The notes below the pieces were generated by a model that was given only the letters and a program-made list of their open reading frames with translations, had not been told where the DNA came from and ran no database searches. DNA of 64,000 nt, from assembly GCF_004138205.1 (NCBI RefSeq), contig NZ_RXNQ01000034.1:62001-126000 (forward strand). Direction: 5' to 3'. The position numbers were made by a program, and so were the translations under genes. The stretch comes from Pedobacter sp. SYP-B3415 (GTDB lineage: Bacteria; Bacteroidota; Bacteroidia; Sphingobacteriales; Sphingobacteriaceae). Of this stretch, positions 25,466 to 33,415 are shown piece after piece; the stretch's first letter is position 1, and the number at the start of each line of letters is the position of its first letter.

Positions 25466-25750
25466 ATGAAAGATACGCTGAAGGCAAGAACAGATACCGT
25501 AGCGAGAAACATCAGAAAGATCAGGGAGTTTCGCAATTACACTCAGGATTATCTTGCTGCCAAATTGGAAATTTCGCAGAACGCCTATAGCAAGGTTGAA
25601 TTAGGATACAGCAAGCTCACCCTCGAACGTTTATTTCATATAGCTGAAATCCTCGAGGTTGACATCATTCAGCTTATTTCTGCCGATGATACCGAGATTG
25701 TTCAGATCATTAAACCGGAATCTGACAGCCTGGTTGCTTCCATTGCATAA
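25466..25750 (+). CDS. XRE-family helix-turn-helix regulator
   Basis: 94 residues from the ATG at 25466. The Cro/C1-type HTH spans about 10-68: VARNIRKIREFRNYTQDYLAAKLEISQNAYSKVELGYSKLTLERLFHIAEIL. A short tail with DIIQLI and an acidic stretch follows. It is divergent from the double-glycine peptide cluster and the spacer holds repeated GTTACC motifs, so it is the likely local regulator. Similar XRE proteins are common in Bacteroidota and may instead be global. No peptidase or sensor domain is fused. Confidence 0.85.
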   Translation: MKDTLKARTDTVARNIRKIREFRNYTQDYLAAKLEISQNAYSKVELGYSKLTLERLFHIAEILEVDIIQLISADDTEIVQIIKPESDSLVASIA

Positions 25751-25764
25751 GCGGCGTACCTTTG
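25734..25764 (+). promoter_or_regulatory. Promoter TTG-N20-TACCTTTG for the HD gene
   Basis: A -7 box TACCTTTG (25757-25764) exactly matches TAnnTTTG, and a TTG at 25734-25736 sits at the -33 distance (20-bp spacer). The box ends 4 nt before the ATG at 25769, implying a leaderless or near-leaderless mRNA. Confidence 0.5.
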
Positions 25765-25768
25765 CCTG

Positions 25769-26416
25769 ATGAAGCAATGGATAGAAGATACGGTGGCCCA
25801 TGTCAGGGCTGTACTTAAAGACGCGGAAGCAGGACATGACTGGTTTCATATTGAACGCGTCTGGAAAACCGCGATGGCTATAAGCCGTGAAGAGGGTGCA
25901 GACGAATTGGTTGTTACGTTTGCCGCCTTACTTCATGACATTGCAGATCCAAAATTTAACGGGGGTAATGAAGAACTGGGGCCGCAGATGGCAACCGACT
26001 TTCTGAAACAGTTAGGTGTCCCAGCCGAAACTATAAGACATGTGGTGAATATTATTCGTCACATGTCCTTCAAAAACAGTTTCGATCAAACAACTTTCTC
26101 ATCTCCCGAAATGCAAATTGTTCAGGATGCCGACCGGCTTGACGCCATCGGCGCCATTGGCATTGCCCGTGCTTTCACCTACGGAGGTTTTAAAAACCGG
26201 GTTATCTATGACCCTGCTGTTCCACTCACTGAAGTGCATACCAAAGAAAGTTATAAGGCAACGACTGCCCCCACAATCAATCATTTTTACGAAAAATTGC
26301 TGTTGCTGAAAGATCGCATGAATACGCCAACCGGTAGAAAGATGGCCGGGCAGCGCCATGAATTTATGCTTAACTATCTTGAACAGTTTTACTCCGAATG
26401 GGAAGGCCTGTCATAA
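25769..26416 (+). CDS. HD-domain phosphohydrolase (YedJ-like)
   Basis: 215 residues. The HD superfamily metal ligands are seen as HDWFHIERVW (His/Asp about 24-28) and ALLHDIADPKF (His-Asp about 56-57). IIRHMSFKN and QDADRLDAIGAIGIARAF complete the site. This matches the YedJ/PA4398-like family of predicted nucleotide phosphohydrolases that recur beside stress or repair genes. It is followed 87 bp later by the radical SAM gene with its own promoter. The substrate is unknown. Confidence 0.88.
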   Translation: MKQWIEDTVAHVRAVLKDAEAGHDWFHIERVWKTAMAISREEGADELVVTFAALLHDIADPKFNGGNEELGPQMATDFLKQLGVPAETIRHVVNIIRHMSFKNSFDQTTFSSPEMQIVQDADRLDAIGAIGIARAFTYGGFKNRVIYDPAVPLTEVHTKESYKATTAPTINHFYEKLLLLKDRMNTPTGRKMAGQRHEFMLNYLEQFYSEWEGLS

Positions 26417-26476
26417 GTTAGTTGCTCAGGGAGTAAACTTTCACTTTCTTTAAGCTATTTTATTTAGCATTATTGC

Positions 26477-26484
26477 TATTTTTG
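26477..26484 (+). promoter_or_regulatory. -7 promoter box for the radical SAM operon (TATTTTTG)
   Basis: Exact TAnnTTTG match 19 nt before the ATG at 26504. The surrounding DNA is AT-rich; no -33 TTTG is obvious. Confidence 0.5.
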
Positions 26485-26503
26485 TTAGCATTAAAGGTGG
26501 TGT

Positions 26504-27760
26504 ATGTCAGACAGGATTCGTGAAAAACTTTCAATCTTAGCCGATGCGGCAAAATATGATGTATCATGTTCATCAAGCGGAGGAACCAGAAAAAACGATA
26601 ATGGCGGTCTGGGTAACAGCCACGCTTCAGGTATTTGCCATACGTATACAGAAGACGGGCGCTGTGTTTCGCTACTGAAAATTCTCCTCACAAACCACTG
26701 CATCTTTGACTGCGCTTTTTGTGTTTCACGGAAGAGCAACGATATTAAACGTGCCGCATTTACTGTAGACGAAGTCGTTTCCCTGACGATGAACTTTTAC
26801 AGGCGTAATTATATTGAAGGTTTGTTCCTGAGCTCGGGAATTTTTAAGAACGCAGATTTCACGATGGAACGGCTGCTGCTTGTGGTAAAAAAACTCAGGC
26901 TCGAAGAACGGTTTAACGGCTATATTCATCTCAAAACAATTCCCGGGGCCAGTCCTGCCCTGCTGCAGGAGGCCGGCCTGTATGCCGACCGCATGAGCAT
27001 TAACCTCGAAATGCCAACCGAACAAAGTTTAAAACTGCTGGCCCCCGAAAAAAGTCACGAGGAGGTGAAAAAACCGCTTGCGCTTATTCAGTCGGGCATT
27101 ACGCAGTTCAGCGATGAACGCCGGCTTATAAAAAGTACTCCAAAATTTGTTCCTGCAGGCCAGAGCACGCAGATGGTTGTCGGTGCAACGCCCGACAGCG
27201 ACAAGGACATCATGTTCACTGCAAACGCTTTCTACAAAAATTTCGGCCTGAAGCGGGTGTATTATTCGGGTTATATTCCGATCAGCAATGATTCGCGCAT
27301 GCCCGGCATCGGTTCCAAACCACCACTGCTTCGGGAAAACAGACTTTATCAGGCAGATTGGCTCATGCGATTTTATGGCTTTGATGTGCACGAAATCGTA
27401 AATGATGAGTTTCCGCATCTGGACGAAGAGACCGACCCAAAGTTGAGCTGGGCTTTACGTAACCTGAACGACTTTCCCGTCGATATCAATACGGCTCCAT
27501 ACCGCATGATCTTAAGGGTTCCCGGAATTGGCGTTTTATCGGCCCAAAAAATCGTTCAGGCGCGTAAATCCGGAAAACTTCATGTTGACCAGCTTAAAAA
27601 GATTGGGATCGCCTATAATAAAGCCCGATACTTTATCCGCTGTGCAGATTCGCCGGTTTGGTTGGGCGATTTCCAATCTACACAGATTAAAAGTTACATT
27701 CTGGCATCTGGCCGGAGTAAATATTTACGTACGGCGGGCAACCAGCTAAACCTATTCTGA
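26504..27760 (+). CDS. Putative DNA modification/repair radical SAM protein
   Basis: 418 residues. The radical SAM CxxxCxxC motif is NHCIFDCAFC with Cys66, Cys70 and Cys73, ligands of the [4Fe-4S] cluster. An extra Cys-rich N-terminus (SCSSSGG, GICHTY, DGRCVSLLKILLTNHC) is typical of the TIGR03916 family. A C-terminal helix-hairpin-helix DNA-binding motif lies at about 335-360 (LRVPGIGVLSAQKIVQARKSGKL). The family is named for co-occurrence with a uracil-DNA-glycosylase-linked partner, which follows here 5 bp downstream. The chemistry is unknown; a role in DNA damage processing is inferred from the HhH motif and the partner. Confidence 0.9.
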   Translation: MSDRIREKLSILADAAKYDVSCSSSGGTRKNDNGGLGNSHASGICHTYTEDGRCVSLLKILLTNHCIFDCAFCVSRKSNDIKRAAFTVDEVVSLTMNFYRRNYIEGLFLSSGIFKNADFTMERLLLVVKKLRLEERFNGYIHLKTIPGASPALLQEAGLYADRMSINLEMPTEQSLKLLAPEKSHEEVKKPLALIQSGITQFSDERRLIKSTPKFVPAGQSTQMVVGATPDSDKDIMFTANAFYKNFGLKRVYYSGYIPISNDSRMPGIGSKPPLLRENRLYQADWLMRFYGFDVHEIVNDEFPHLDEETDPKLSWALRNLNDFPVDINTAPYRMILRVPGIGVLSAQKIVQARKSGKLHVDQLKKIGIAYNKARYFIRCADSPVWLGDFQSTQIKSYILASGRSKYLRTAGNQLNLF

Positions 27761-27765
27761 TCTGA

Positions 27766-28539
27766 ATGAAAATCTTCATTTTTGATGGAAGCCTCGAAGG
27801 TTTGCTTACCGCCGTGTTCGAATACTTCGAACGGCGCGACAAGGGCCACAGGCGTAGCTGGCAGCCCGGCGATGCGGTTTTACGTACAAAAGAAAGCTGG
27901 CACCCGGATGCCTTCAGCACCGAAATACATATTCACAGTGATCCCGAAAAGGCATCGAGAGTTTGGAAAGGATTGGAAAAACGTCTGGACCGAGCGGCTC
28001 TTCGCCGCCTGTATTGTTGTTACCTGGCCGAAAAACCGGCAGCCCTTGATCAGCTGTTCGGATTTTGCAATTATGTATTCAGCGGGGGCAGTCCGGACAA
28101 TTATGGCCATGTTCACGTGCAGGAAGTTGCTGCATACGCCAAAAGCGTAGAACGCGAAAAACACCGGATGGAAGCATTCATCCGCTTTGAGGAATTACTC
28201 GACGGCGTATTTTATGCGGCTATAGACCCTGACTTCAATGTTCTTCCGCTCATTGCCAAACACTTCCGCGACCGTTTTGCCGATCAGCCCTGGATTGTGT
28301 ATGATCTTCGCCGGCAGTACGGACTTCACTACGAACATGGTAAACTCGAGGAAATCAGAATGAGCAGTCAACCAAAGATCGCTGCCGCGGTTTTGGACAA
28401 AAAAGAGGCGCTTTATGCCCAGTTGTGGAAAGACTATTTCAAAAGCACAAACATCGCCTCGAGAAAAAACACCAGATTGCATGTACAGCATGTCCCGAAG
28501 CGATACTGGAAATATCTGACAGAAAAACTGCCCTCCTGA
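27766..28539 (+). CDS. TIGR03915/DUF4130 putative DNA repair protein
   Basis: 257 residues. It starts MKIFIFDGSLEGLLTAVFEYFERR, the TIGR03915 signature, followed by the DUF4130 core (VQEVAAYAKSVEREKHRMEAFIRFEEL, LPLIAKHFRDRFADQPWIVYDLRRQYGL). It ends soon after the HVPKRYWKYLTEK segment. In many bacteria this domain is fused to a UdgX-type uracil-DNA glycosylase; here that domain is absent and none is encoded next door. It is the second gene of the radical SAM operon (5-bp gap). Function is unproven; a shared DNA-lesion pathway is the standing proposal. Confidence 0.9.
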   Translation: MKIFIFDGSLEGLLTAVFEYFERRDKGHRRSWQPGDAVLRTKESWHPDAFSTEIHIHSDPEKASRVWKGLEKRLDRAALRRLYCCYLAEKPAALDQLFGFCNYVFSGGSPDNYGHVHVQEVAAYAKSVEREKHRMEAFIRFEELLDGVFYAAIDPDFNVLPLIAKHFRDRFADQPWIVYDLRRQYGLHYEHGKLEEIRMSSQPKIAAAVLDKKEALYAQLWKDYFKSTNIASRKNTRLHVQHVPKRYWKYLTEKLPS

Positions 28540-28596
28540 TTTTTTTCATCATGAAAAATATCGTGTAACTTGCTGCCATTCCATTCAGCAAAAAAC

Positions 28597-29622
28597 ATGA
28601 AACTGAGCGTCCTTGTACTCATCACCGCTGTTGCAGTAGGCCTGTCTATCGCACTGGTAAACTTTCATTTCCAGGGAAGCTGGTATTATTCCCTGATGTC
28701 TTTCGGCATCTCGTTCGCCACAAGTTTCCTGGTCTTCTATTACCTGCTTGAAAAATACATTTATTCAAAGATCAAGCTTATCTATAAGATGATCCATAAT
28801 CTTAAGCTTGGTAAAGATTTAAAAGAGGCGCTTGGCGAATACGTCAGCTCAGATCCGATCAACGATGTTGAGCAGGAGGTAAAGGAATGGGCCGGTGCAA
28901 AAAAACGTGAGATCGACCTGCTCAAAAAGCAGGAGCAATTCAGGAAAGAATTTCTTTCAAACGTATCACACGAGTTTAAGACACCCCTGTTTGCCATCCA
29001 GGGTTATGTCGAAACACTTCAGGACTGCATTGATGATGATCCCGAAATGGCCCGGCAGTTCCTCAAAAAAGCAGAGAATAATGTGGAGCGGCTCAGCTAC
29101 CTGATCAATGACCTTGACGAAATCTCGAAACTTGAGACCGGCGAGATTGCTATTAATTTCCAGAAATTTGACTTTGTTCCGCTGGCGCGCGAGGTGATTG
29201 AAAGCCTGGAAGACCGGGCGGCGGGCAAAAATATTACCCTCGCTTTTAAAGAAAAATATACATTTCCGACACCTGTTTCTGCAGACAGGGAAAAAATCAG
29301 ACAGGTCATGATCAACCTGCTTGTTAATTCGATCAAGTACGGACGCGAGAATGGCAGTACTGCCGTAAAAATCTTTGAATTGCATGATCAGTTTCTCATC
29401 GAGGTGACTGATGACGGGATCGGCATCGAAGAAAAACACCTGCCCCGCCTTTTTGAGCGATTTTACAGGGCAGACAACCACCGTTCGCGCAACGAAGGCG
29501 GCACAGGTCTTGGTCTGGCCATTGTGAAACACATTCTGGAGGCACACCAGCAAACCATTTCTGTAAGAAGCACACCGATGATCGGGACCACATTTGCTTT
29601 TACCCTGCAAAAAGGCAGTTAA
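28597..29622 (+). CDS. PhoR-like sensor histidine kinase
   Basis: 341 residues from the ATG at 28597. Two TM helices at about 4-24 and 33-52 enclose only a short periplasmic loop. A linker leads to HisKA SNVSHEFKTPLFAIQGYVET with the phosphorylated His at 125. The HATPase domain has NLLVNSIKYG, DDGIGI and GGTGLGLAIVKHIL. The short-loop layout and the FLSNVSHEFKTP motif are typical of PhoR. No response regulator gene is adjacent. The next genes are a PhoU-like DUF47 protein and a phosphate permease, which supports phosphate sensing. Assignment as PhoR is inference. Confidence 0.85.
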   Translation: MKLSVLVLITAVAVGLSIALVNFHFQGSWYYSLMSFGISFATSFLVFYYLLEKYIYSKIKLIYKMIHNLKLGKDLKEALGEYVSSDPINDVEQEVKEWAGAKKREIDLLKKQEQFRKEFLSNVSHEFKTPLFAIQGYVETLQDCIDDDPEMARQFLKKAENNVERLSYLINDLDEISKLETGEIAINFQKFDFVPLAREVIESLEDRAAGKNITLAFKEKYTFPTPVSADREKIRQVMINLLVNSIKYGRENGSTAVKIFELHDQFLIEVTDDGIGIEEKHLPRLFERFYRADNHRSRNEGGTGLGLAIVKHILEAHQQTISVRSTPMIGTTFAFTLQKGS

Positions 29623-29648
29623 GGAAAACGGCCTCAGGAAATTAATCG

Positions 29649-29689
29649 TTAACAGTTAACACTAACTTAACATTGCGAACATAGCTTTG
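29649..29689 (+). promoter_or_regulatory. Possible Pho-box plus -7 promoter for the phosphate genes
   Basis: TTAACA occurs three times, at 29649, 29656 and 29667. The last two start 11 bp apart, the phasing of Bacillus PhoP boxes. Nine bp further on is a perfect -7 box TAGCTTTG (29682-29689), 20 nt before the DUF47 ATG. No -33 TTTG is present, as expected for an activator-dependent promoter. Confidence 0.45.
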
Positions 29690-29709
29690 CACTATATTTT
29701 AGAAGAAGT

Positions 29710-30351
29710 ATGAGTAACATTTTTAAGTTCTTTACGCCACAAGACAAAAAATTCCATCCCCTTTTCGAACAGGCAGGAAGCAACGTACTAAAAATTTCAG
29801 AGGCGCTGCTTGCCGCGGTAAGCACAAGTGATCTGGTGAAGAGAAAAGAGATCTATAAAGAGATTGAGCGGCTGGAGCATGTCGGCGACGATATTACCCA
29901 TTCTATCTTCCTGGAGTTAAGCAAGAACTTCATTACGCCGTTCGACAGGGAAGATATTCATGCCCTTGCATCTGCGGTTGACGATATTGCCGATTATATT
30001 TATGGTACTTCAAGCCGTCTTGATATGTATAAGATGGATGAGATCAGCGATCCGATCATCAAGATTGCCGAGATCCTCGTTGAGATGTGTCAGGATATCG
30101 ACAAGGCGATCAAAGAACTTCGCAGCTTCAAAAACATCCGTGTTATTGCAGATGCCTGTGTACGTATCAATAGCGGCGAAAATCAGGCCGACTATGTCTT
30201 TACAATGGCGGTAGCGCGGTTGTTTGAATACGAAACGAACGCTATCGAACTGATCAAACAAAAAGAGGTATTACAAATGATCGAGACCGCTACAGATAAG
30301 TGTGAAGACGCTGCAAATGTACTGGAATCTATCCTTGTAAAAAACGCATAA
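29710..30351 (+). CDS. DUF47 (PhoU-like) phosphate-transport accessory protein
   Basis: 213 residues, entirely helical. It has the DUF47 signature: an N-terminal KFFTPQDKKFHPLFEQAGSNV, then IERLEHVGDDITHSIFLELSKNFITPFDREDIHALASAVDDIADYIYG, which contains the acidic metal-binding ExxxD helices shared with PhoU. DUF47 proteins are encoded beside PiT transporters and are thought to modulate phosphate uptake. The PiT gene follows after 10 bp, so the two form an operon. Confidence 0.92.
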   Translation: MSNIFKFFTPQDKKFHPLFEQAGSNVLKISEALLAAVSTSDLVKRKEIYKEIERLEHVGDDITHSIFLELSKNFITPFDREDIHALASAVDDIADYIYGTSSRLDMYKMDEISDPIIKIAEILVEMCQDIDKAIKELRSFKNIRVIADACVRINSGENQADYVFTMAVARLFEYETNAIELIKQKEVLQMIETATDKCEDAANVLESILVKNA

Positions 30352-30361
30352 AATCTACAGC

Positions 30362-31372
30362 ATGGTAACGACTTTACTCGTTGTAGTAATCATTATGGCG
30401 ATTGCCTTCGATTACATCAACGGCTTCCACGATGCGGCGAATTCCATTGCCACCATTGTATCTACCAAAGTACTGAGTCCCTTTCAGGCTGTTCTTTGGG
30501 CAGCCCTTTTCAACTTCGCCGCCTATTTTTATTTCACAGACCATAAGGTTGCAAATACTGTCGCCAAAACAGTAACAGAAAACTTCATTACGCTCGAGGT
30601 TATCCTTGCAGGGCTCATCGCCGCAATTGCCTGGAACCTTTTTACCTGGTGGCACGGCATTCCTTCAAGTTCTTCACATACGCTGATCGGCGGCTTCGCC
30701 GGAGCCGGTATTACCCATGCCCTGAATATGGGCGCCGGTGTGACCGACGCCATCAACATCGGCTACGTGATCAAGATTGTGTCCTTTATCGTACTTGCGC
30801 CGGTCATTGGTATGGTGTTCTCTGTTATCCTTACACTGATTATTATAAATATCTGCCGCAAGGCCCGCCCTGCGACGGCAGAACGCTGGTTTAAAACACT
30901 GCAGCTTCTGTCTTCTGCCGCGCTTAGTTTCGCCCACGGCGGCAACGATGCGCAGAAGGTTATGGGAATTATCTATGTTTCTATGGTAGCCGCAAGTGTA
31001 ATCCCTTCAGGCGCTGCCATGCCCGAATGGATTCCGCTGGCCTGTTATTCGGCTATCTCGCTGGGAACCATGAGCGGTGGCTGGAAAATTGTTAAAACTA
31101 TGGGCAGCAAGATTACCAAAGTTACACCGCTTGAGGGTGTGGCGGCAGAAGGTGCCGGCGCAATCACGCTGGGTGTAACTGAACACTTTGGCATTCCGGT
31201 TTCGACCACGCATACCATTACCGGTTCAATTATCGGCGTAGGCCTGGTTAAAAGCATTTCAGCCGTACGCTGGGGTGTAACCATCAACCTGGTTTGGGCC
31301 TGGGTATTGACCATTCCCGTTTCAGCAACACTGGCCGCAGCGTTATATGCTTTGATACATTTTGTATTTTAG
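30362..31372 (+). CDS. pit: PiT-family inorganic phosphate transporter
   Basis: 336 residues with about ten transmembrane segments. Both halves of the inverted-repeat PiT signature are seen: DYINGFHDAANSIATIVSTKVL at about 17-38 and SFAHGGNDAQKVMGI in the second half. GIPSSSSHTLIGG and GIPVSTTHTITGSIIGVG also match the conserved PiT motifs. It imports phosphate as a metal complex driven by protons or Na+. It is shorter than E. coli PitA (499 residues), as usual in Bacteroidota. It is the last gene of the DUF47-pit operon. Confidence 0.93.
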   Translation: MVTTLLVVVIIMAIAFDYINGFHDAANSIATIVSTKVLSPFQAVLWAALFNFAAYFYFTDHKVANTVAKTVTENFITLEVILAGLIAAIAWNLFTWWHGIPSSSSHTLIGGFAGAGITHALNMGAGVTDAINIGYVIKIVSFIVLAPVIGMVFSVILTLIIINICRKARPATAERWFKTLQLLSSAALSFAHGGNDAQKVMGIIYVSMVAASVIPSGAAMPEWIPLACYSAISLGTMSGGWKIVKTMGSKITKVTPLEGVAAEGAGAITLGVTEHFGIPVSTTHTITGSIIGVGLVKSISAVRWGVTINLVWAWVLTIPVSATLAAALYALIHFVF

Positions 31373-31390
31373 TTTTAACGTATCCAATAA

Positions 31391-31429
31391 AAAAAGCCCG
31401 GGAGACCTAAAACATCTTCCGGGCTTTTT
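31391..31429. terminator. Bidirectional terminator after pit
   Basis: Perfect 11-bp arms AAAAAGCCCGG (31391-31401) and CCGGGCTTTTT (31419-31429) with a 17-nt loop. It also serves the convergent anti-sigma gene ending at 31463. Confidence 0.85.
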
Positions 31430-31462
31430 GTATGAAAAAGGTTTCATGTGAAACTCGCCGGT

Positions 31463-32752
31463 CTAGAAAACCATTGTTACCTTTCCGCTAGTTGCCGCAT
31501 TATGATGTTCCCAGGGGGGCCCTGACCGCACCAGCCTGATCAGCTCATTGATGTAAGCGCCGTCTGTATCTTCATCTCCCAGCAGCACTTTAAAAGCTCC
31601 GGCCCGGCCGTCTTTATCCACAGTGAATGTAACCGATACGAGTTTATTAGCGGCCTTTGCCTGCGCAAATTTGCTGTTGCTCTGCAGGTATTGATTATAT
31701 GCTTCCCAGCCACCGGCAGGAACAGCCAGAGCTGCTGCCGCCTTGCCCCGGATATACATACGGCCCGCGGCTACCTTTCCGGCGGCAGCCGAACGCATGG
31801 CCATTGTGGCAGAGTCTGCCAGCACTGTGGTACTGCCCAGATTTTGCTGCTGACCATTTCCATTGTGCGCAACAACGATATCATTAAGCGTATTCTTTGT
31901 TTCCTTGAGCGTAATACGCACCGGCTTTCTTGGTGTGGCAACCATGTTTGCTGCTGTATAACCTACAGATGCAGCGGTTATTTTTTCTGCTTTTACAGCA
32001 GGAAGACTGAAATTACCATCCCTGTCTGTCATGACAAACTTCTGGCTACCCGGAATGCGGATGGTAACCCCTTCTACGGGCGCCCCCTGCTCAGAGACCA
32101 CCTTGCCGGCAATATAATTTGAAGAAACCTCAGCGCGACGGGCGGCAAAAGCCTCAGGTGCAGACGCAATACTGAGCGTTCGTTGCTCTGACCGCGCCGC
32201 TGGCGGAACAACATGTTTTTCTTCAGCGGGAGGAACGGCACCGCCTTTAACCGGCTGCGGATCAAGACGACCGGGCGTTTTATTTTTAGCTAATGCCTGT
32301 TTCTTTGCTTCTGCAATAGCCACATTCACCATCGAATCTTCAATATAGGGCGTTTTGGCGGCTGTCCTCGTGCCCGATTTTACGGTATCAAGGACCACGT
32401 CAACCGTCTTCCGGTTCGAAGCAAGGCCGCGCTGGCGGTTGTCTTCTTTCATCCAGAAAATAATGCCGGCAGCTACAAAAAGAACCGCAGCCGTGGCCGC
32501 GATACTAAGCCGCTGCCAGGTCAGGCTCCAGACGCGTTTTTTGACCTCATTCTGAGCAGTCCGTTCGTGCAGCTGTTTCTGCAGCAGCGACAGATTATTA
32601 ACGCGGCGGGGCGACTTGCTCAAACCTTCGAGCGCTTCGGCAACAAAAGGATCGTCCAGCACGGCGCGCTCAACAAAGTGCATATCGCGGGCATTAAGCT
32701 TACCATCAAGGTAATCTTCCAGCATATCTATGTCTAACCAATCCTTATTCAC
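31463..32752 (-). CDS. Anti-sigma-type membrane protein with carboxypeptidase-regulatory and TonB-C-like domains
   Basis: 429 residues in four parts. A cytoplasmic N-terminus of about 80 residues (DWLDIDMLEDYLDGKLNARDMHFVERAVLDDPF) resembles anti-sigma domains. One TM helix is at about 83-101. A Pro/Ala/Lys-rich linker leads to a CarboxypepD_reg-like domain at about 215-280 (IAGKVVSEQGAPVEGVTIRIPG). A C-terminal TonB-C-like domain (GWEAYNQYLQSN, VSVTFTVDKDGRAGAFKV, RLVRSGPPW) follows. Its start overlaps the sigma gene stop by 8 bp. It probably senses a periplasmic event and releases the sigma factor. The ligand is unknown. Confidence 0.8.
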   Translation of the reverse strand: MNKDWLDIDMLEDYLDGKLNARDMHFVERAVLDDPFVAEALEGLSKSPRRVNNLSLLQKQLHERTAQNEVKKRVWSLTWQRLSIAATAAVLFVAAGIIFWMKEDNRQRGLASNRKTVDVVLDTVKSGTRTAAKTPYIEDSMVNVAIAEAKKQALAKNKTPGRLDPQPVKGGAVPPAEEKHVVPPAARSEQRTLSIASAPEAFAARRAEVSSNYIAGKVVSEQGAPVEGVTIRIPGSQKFVMTDRDGNFSLPAVKAEKITAASVGYTAANMVATPRKPVRITLKETKNTLNDIVVAHNGNGQQQNLGSTTVLADSATMAMRSAAAGKVAAGRMYIRGKAAAALAVPAGGWEAYNQYLQSNSKFAQAKAANKLVSVTFTVDKDGRAGAFKVLLGDEDTDGAYINELIRLVRSGPPWEHHNAATSGKVTMVF

Positions 32753-33320
32753 CGCTGTTCCTTTCTATGCAAATCTTCAGGTTTCGTTTACCATTCTGTA
32801 TGTAACTTTTCACTTTAGACATTTCATAGCCTGTCAGATCAGAAACCTCTTTGTAACACTTCTCCTGCAGATAAAACAGATCAACGCTTATGCGCTGTTC
32901 TTCCGGCAGGGTTTGCATACATTTTTCCATTACACTCAGTTTCTCCTCCCGTGTGCTGTCTATATCCAGATGCACAATTTCGGTATTTTCCACAAAAGTT
33001 TCCTCTATCGACACCGTGTTCTGCCGCCCGGCTGCACGAATGGCCATAAGACAGTGATTACGGGTAAGTACATGAAGCCAGCTTTTAAAATTCTGCACTT
33101 CATGTATTCTGAGCTTTTTTACCAGCTCTTCAAAGATCTGCATGACTGCATCTTTACTCTTGTCTTCATCTTTAAGATAGTTGAAACAAACACCGTATAC
33201 CAGGTGCATATACCGCCCGTAAAGTGTGCCCAGAACCTCCAGGTCGCCACTGCGCTTGTACTCAGCAACGAGCTCGGCATCTTCCCGTTTCCTGTTATCC
33301 TGGTTCCTGATGAATTTCAA
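32745..33320 (-). CDS. ECF RNA polymerase sigma factor
   Basis: 191 residues. Region 2 is at about 20-95 (LGTLYGRYMHLVYGVCFNYLKDEDKSKDAVMQIFEEL, FKSWLHVLTRNHCLMAIRA). Region 4 is at about 135-185 (LPEEQRISVDLFYLQEKCYKEVSDLTGYEMSKVKSYIQNGKRNL). The 40-residue acidic spacer between regions is longer than usual. The 3' end overlaps the anti-sigma gene by 8 bp. It is divergent from the VWA gene, with about 95 bp between their starts. That gene is a plausible target, but no sigma-specific promoter can be identified. Confidence 0.9.
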   Translation of the reverse strand: MKFIRNQDNRKREDAELVAEYKRSGDLEVLGTLYGRYMHLVYGVCFNYLKDEDKSKDAVMQIFEELVKKLRIHEVQNFKSWLHVLTRNHCLMAIRAAGRQNTVSIEETFVENTEIVHLDIDSTREEKLSVMEKCMQTLPEEQRISVDLFYLQEKCYKEVSDLTGYEMSKVKSYIQNGKRNLKICIERNSGE

Positions 33321-33415
33321 AACGTAGCGGCTTCGATTTTTAACAAGTATAAAAATTATTTTCCGGGAGCGTGTGGAATGCCCGGAAAAATAACATCATC
33401 CCAAAAAACAAGCAT

